From NCBI GenBank assembly GCA_022822125.1, contig JAJECF010000135.1:1-7100 (forward strand): a stretch of DNA of 7,100 nt, written 5' to 3'. The notes under the pieces are model-generated. The model ran no database searches, had not been told where the DNA came from, and worked only from the letters and a program-made list of their open reading frames with translations. The position numbers and the translations under genes are program-made. Shown piece by piece: positions 5,249-7,100 of this stretch (positions are counted from its first letter, which is position 1; the number at the start of each line of letters is the position of its first letter). The DNA is from Alphaproteobacteria bacterium (GTDB lineage Bacteria > Pseudomonadota > Alphaproteobacteria > Bin95).

Positions 5249-5665
5249 CTACGGGCCGGCGTCGATCTCGATGCTGCGGCTGCGGACCTCCGGCTCCGGA
5301 CGCACGAGGTCGATATGCAGAAGCCCGTTTTCTGTATGCGCCTTCTGCACCTCGATGCCCTCGGCCAGCACGAAGCGGCGCTGGAACTGGCGCGCCGCGA
5401 TGCCTCGGTGAAGGAAGACGCGCCCCTCGGCGTCCTCACTCTGGCGGCCGCGCACGATCAGCTGCCGGTCCTCGACGGAGATCGAGAGGTCCTCGCGCGC
5501 GAAGCCCGCTACCGCCAGTGAAATGCGCAGCCTGTCGGCGTCCGTTTGCTCGATATTGTAAGGCGGGTAGCCGTCGGCGGAGGCCTTCGACACGGACTCG
5601 AGCATCTGCTCCAGACGGTCGAACCCCAGCAGCAGCGGGCTGTTGAAAACCGGCATCCGCGGCAT
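5249..5665 (-). CDS. Hsp20-family small heat-shock protein (class A, IbpA-like)
   Basis: A 138-residue ATP-independent chaperone that holds unfolding proteins during heat stress. The N-terminal arm contains LLLGFDRLEQMLES (11-24), the form seen in class A rhizobial sHSPs. An alpha-crystallin domain follows from about YPPYNIEQ (33) to the conserved motif AHTENGLLHIDL (109-120). The C-terminal tail carries the I-x-I motif I132-E133-I134 that links dimers into oligomers. I chose the ATG at 5665: GAGGGG lies 10 nt upstream, and the open frame beyond it covers the promoter and the divergent gene. An alternative ATG is at 5656. It ends with TAG 5 bp from the betA stop, convergently. Upstream are a sigma-32-type promoter and a likely RNA thermometer, so heat control is expected both in transcription and translation. 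Confidence 0.92.
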   Translation of the reverse strand: MPRMPVFNSPLLLGFDRLEQMLESVSKASADGYPPYNIEQTDADRLRISLAVAGFAREDLSISVEDRQLIVRGRQSEDAEGRVFLHRGIAARQFQRRFVLAEGIEVQKAHTENGLLHIDLVRPEPEVRSRSIEIDAGP

Positions 5666-5666
5666 G

Positions 5667-5700
5667 GCGCTGTTTCCCCTCAATACCAAGCGAGACGCGC
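5667..5700 (-). promoter_or_regulatory. ROSE-like RNA thermometer covering the hsp20 ribosome binding site
   Basis: In the hsp20 leader (minus strand, 5700 down to 5667) GCGCGU can pair with AC and GCGC next to the AUG, leaving one A bulged. Above this, UCGCUU (5693-5688) faces the Shine-Dalgarno GAGGGG (5681-5676) across a 6-nt loop, with a G-G mismatch in the middle. UCGCU fits the UYGCU motif of ROSE elements, where just such an imperfect helix with a G-G pair melts on heating. Known ROSE elements sit in front of hsp20 genes in alphaproteobacteria. The folding was done by eye, without energies. Confidence 0.55.
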
Positions 5701-5704
5701 ATCT

Positions 5705-5732
5705 GCCGGACCCGGGCATTGCGGCGTCCGGC
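5705..5732 (-). promoter_or_regulatory. Stable 5' leader hairpin of hsp20 mRNA
   Basis: GCCGGAC (5705-5711) and GTCCGGC (5726-5732) are perfectly complementary over 7 bp with a 14-nt loop. Given the promoter at 5741-5769, the transcript should begin close to 5734, placing this hairpin at the very 5' end. ROSE leaders typically have stable 5' hairpins ahead of the temperature-sensitive one. It could instead affect the divergent fdhF transcript. Confidence 0.5.
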
Positions 5733-5740
5733 GGCATTGG

Positions 5741-5769
5741 TATATGGGAGGCGGGAGAGGGAGTGCAAG
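5741..5769 (-). promoter_or_regulatory. Sigma-32 (RpoH) heat-shock promoter of hsp20
   Basis: On the minus strand CTTG (5769-5766) is followed by exactly 17 bases and then CCCATATA (5748-5741). This matches the RpoH consensus CTTG and CCCATnT boxes well. The predicted start site near 5734 gives a leader of about 70 nt before the hsp20 ATG, the length expected for a ROSE-controlled gene. Confidence 0.75.
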
Positions 5770-5777
5770 CGCCGCCC

Positions 5778-7100
5778 ATGACCGAGAACACGACCGCCGA
5801 GCCTGTCCCTTTCACGCTGGATGGCCGCGAGGTGACGGCACTGCCGGGGGAAACCATCTGGCAGGCGGCCGCGCGTCTCGGCACGGTGTTGCCGCATCTC
5901 TGCTACGCGCCGGAGCCGGGCTACCGCGCCGACGGCAATTGCCGCGTGTGCATGGTCGAGATCGAAGGCGAACGGGCGCTGGCGCCGTCCTGCCTGAGGC
6001 GTCCCGAGCCGGGCATGGCCGTGAACAGCGCGGGCGAGCGGCCGGAGCGCGCCCGGCGCATGGTGCTGGAGCTGCTGCTGGCGGACCAGCCGGCCGAGGC
6101 CCACGACCCCGCTTCGCGTTTCGGCCACTGGATTGCCGATGCCGGGCTCGAAGCCGGCCGCCTGCCCGCGCACGAGGCGCCGTCGGAGGATGCGAGCCAT
6201 CCCGCCATGGCGGTCAATCTCGACGCCTGCATCCATTGCAATCTCTGCGTGCGCGCCTGCCGGGAAGTGCAGGTCAACGATGTCATCGGCATGGCCGGGC
6301 GCGGCGCGGAAACGCAGATCGTCTTCGATTTCGACGACCCCATGGGCGGTTCGACCTGCGTGGCCTGCGGCGAGTGCGTGCAGGCCTGCCCGACGGGCGC
6401 GCTGATGCCGAAGACGGCGCTCGGCGCGCCGCCGCCGGACCGCCGGGTGGACAGTGTGTGCCCCTATTGCGGCGTCGGCTGCCAGATCACCTATTCGATA
6501 AGCGGCGACCGGCTCGTTTCGGTCGAGGGCCGCGACGGCCCGGCCAATGAGCAGCGGCTCTGCGTCAAGGGCCGGTTCGGCTTCGACTACATTTCCCATC
6601 CGGAACGGCTGACGCGCCCGCTGATCCGCCGCGACGGCGCGGCCAAGGGCATGAATGTGGACCCCGCCCGGCCGCTGACCCATTTCCGCGAGGCGAGCTG
6701 GGAGGAGGCGCTGGACAGGGCCGCCGCGGGCCTTGTGGCCGCGAAAGAGGCGCATGGACGCCGGGCGCTCGCCGGTTTCGGCTCCGCCAAGGGCTCCAAC
6801 GAGGAGGCCTATCTCTTCCAGAAGCTGGTCCGCACCGGTTTCGGCTCCAACAATGTGGACCACTGCACCCGCCTCTGCCACGCCTCCTCGGTGGCGGCGC
6901 TGCTGGAGGGCATAGGCTCCGGCGCCGTCACCGCCACCTTCAACGAGGCCCGCAACGCCGATGCGCTGATCGTGATCGGCGCCAACCCGACCGAGAACCA
7001 CCCCGTCGCCGCCACCTATTTCAAGCAGGCGGCGAAACGCGGCGCGGCGCTGATCGTCATGGACCCGCGCGGCCAGGCGCTGAAACGCCATGCGACCCAC
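5778..7100 (+). CDS. fdhF: Formate dehydrogenase alpha subunit, N-terminal 441 residues (3' end outside window)
   Basis: The frame is open to the last base; the family is about 900 or more residues, so roughly half is here. It oxidises formate to CO2 at a molybdenum (or tungsten) bis-MGD centre. Domains in order: a [2Fe-2S] ferredoxin domain (C42, C55, C58, C72); two [4Fe-4S] sites (C151, C154, C157, C161 and C194, C197, C200, C204); and the molybdopterin domain with its own [4Fe-4S] (C228, C231, C235, C262). C367 in RLCHASS is the likely Mo ligand, so the enzyme uses Cys and not Sec. The NuoG-like His/Cys cluster between the first two domains is missing. The ATG at 5778 starts just before the conserved PFTLDGREV, but its nearest GGGAG is 14 nt away. 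An in-frame GTG at 5763 has better spacing, and the frame is open back to an ATG at 5664. NAD-linked partners are not visible. Confidence 0.92.
   Translation, partial: MTENTTAEPVPFTLDGREVTALPGETIWQAAARLGTVLPHLCYAPEPGYRADGNCRVCMVEIEGERALAPSCLRRPEPGMAVNSAGERPERARRMVLELLLADQPAEAHDPASRFGHWIADAGLEAGRLPAHEAPSEDASHPAMAVNLDACIHCNLCVRACREVQVNDVIGMAGRGAETQIVFDFDDPMGGSTCVACGECVQACPTGALMPKTALGAPPPDRRVDSVCPYCGVGCQITYSISGDRLVSVEGRDGPANEQRLCVKGRFGFDYISHPERLTRPLIRRDGAAKGMNVDPARPLTHFREASWEEALDRAAAGLVAAKEAHGRRALAGFGSAKGSNEEAYLFQKLVRTGFGSNNVDHCTRLCHASSVAALLEGIGSGAVTATFNEARNADALIVIGANPTENHPVAATYFKQAAKRGAALIVMDPRGQALKRHATH

Noticed and set aside
2774..5521. Very long open frame on the + strand, and similar long antisense frames across betA, choX, hsp20 and fdhF
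   Set aside because: High GC leaves few stops in the shadow frames. Their products are Arg/Ala/Gly-rich without any domain, while the opposite frames give clear ChoX, BetA, Hsp20 and FdhF.
5683..5743. Outer inverted repeat ATACCAA/TTGGTAT around the hsp20 leader as an RNA stem
   Set aside because: The distal arm overlaps the -10 box of the predicted promoter, so it should not be transcribed; it could at most act as a DNA operator.

Overview
The window is high-GC and reads like an alphaproteobacterium, most plausibly Rhizobiales-like. The reasons are a ChoX-type choline-binding protein, a BetA choline dehydrogenase, a class A small heat-shock protein with an RpoH-type promoter, and a multi-domain cysteine-type formate dehydrogenase alpha subunit. 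No species can be named from the sequence alone.

Left part, about 1-2311, looks like accessory (plasmid or integrative element) DNA. It holds the 3' end of a short single-stranded DNA-binding protein gene followed by two terminator-like hairpins. Next comes a leftward cluster of three small ribbon-helix-helix proteins resembling MobC-type mobilization accessory factors, apparently tandem paralogues. Divergent from these is a one-pass membrane protein with a proline-rich repeat and four extracytoplasmic cysteines. No relaxase is present in the window.

Middle, about 2312-2779, is non-coding, visibly richer in A+T than its surroundings, and ends in two identical 85-bp tandem units that carry a palindromic hairpin. 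The second unit abuts the 3' end of choX so exactly that it supplies the choX stop codon. ChoX is cut to 232 residues, keeping all ligand-cage residues but losing the C-terminal part, and choW/choV are absent. This is the clearest scar of rearrangement in the window and the probable boundary between accessory and core DNA.

Right part, about 2777-7100, is core metabolism and stress response. Truncated choX and intact betA are divergent around a 16-bp palindrome that may be a shared operator: choline uptake on one side, choline oxidation to betaine aldehyde on the other. betA converges, 5 bp apart, on an hsp20-family gene. That gene has a near-consensus sigma-32 promoter and a leader that can fold into a ROSE-like RNA thermometer covering its ribosome binding site. 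Divergent from hsp20 is the start of a formate dehydrogenase alpha subunit gene that runs off the window end; its 5' end overlaps the hsp20 promoter.

The most interesting points are the repeat-bounded choX truncation, the triple RHH gene cluster, and the two-level heat control of hsp20. I did not see a new defence or enzyme system in the window.
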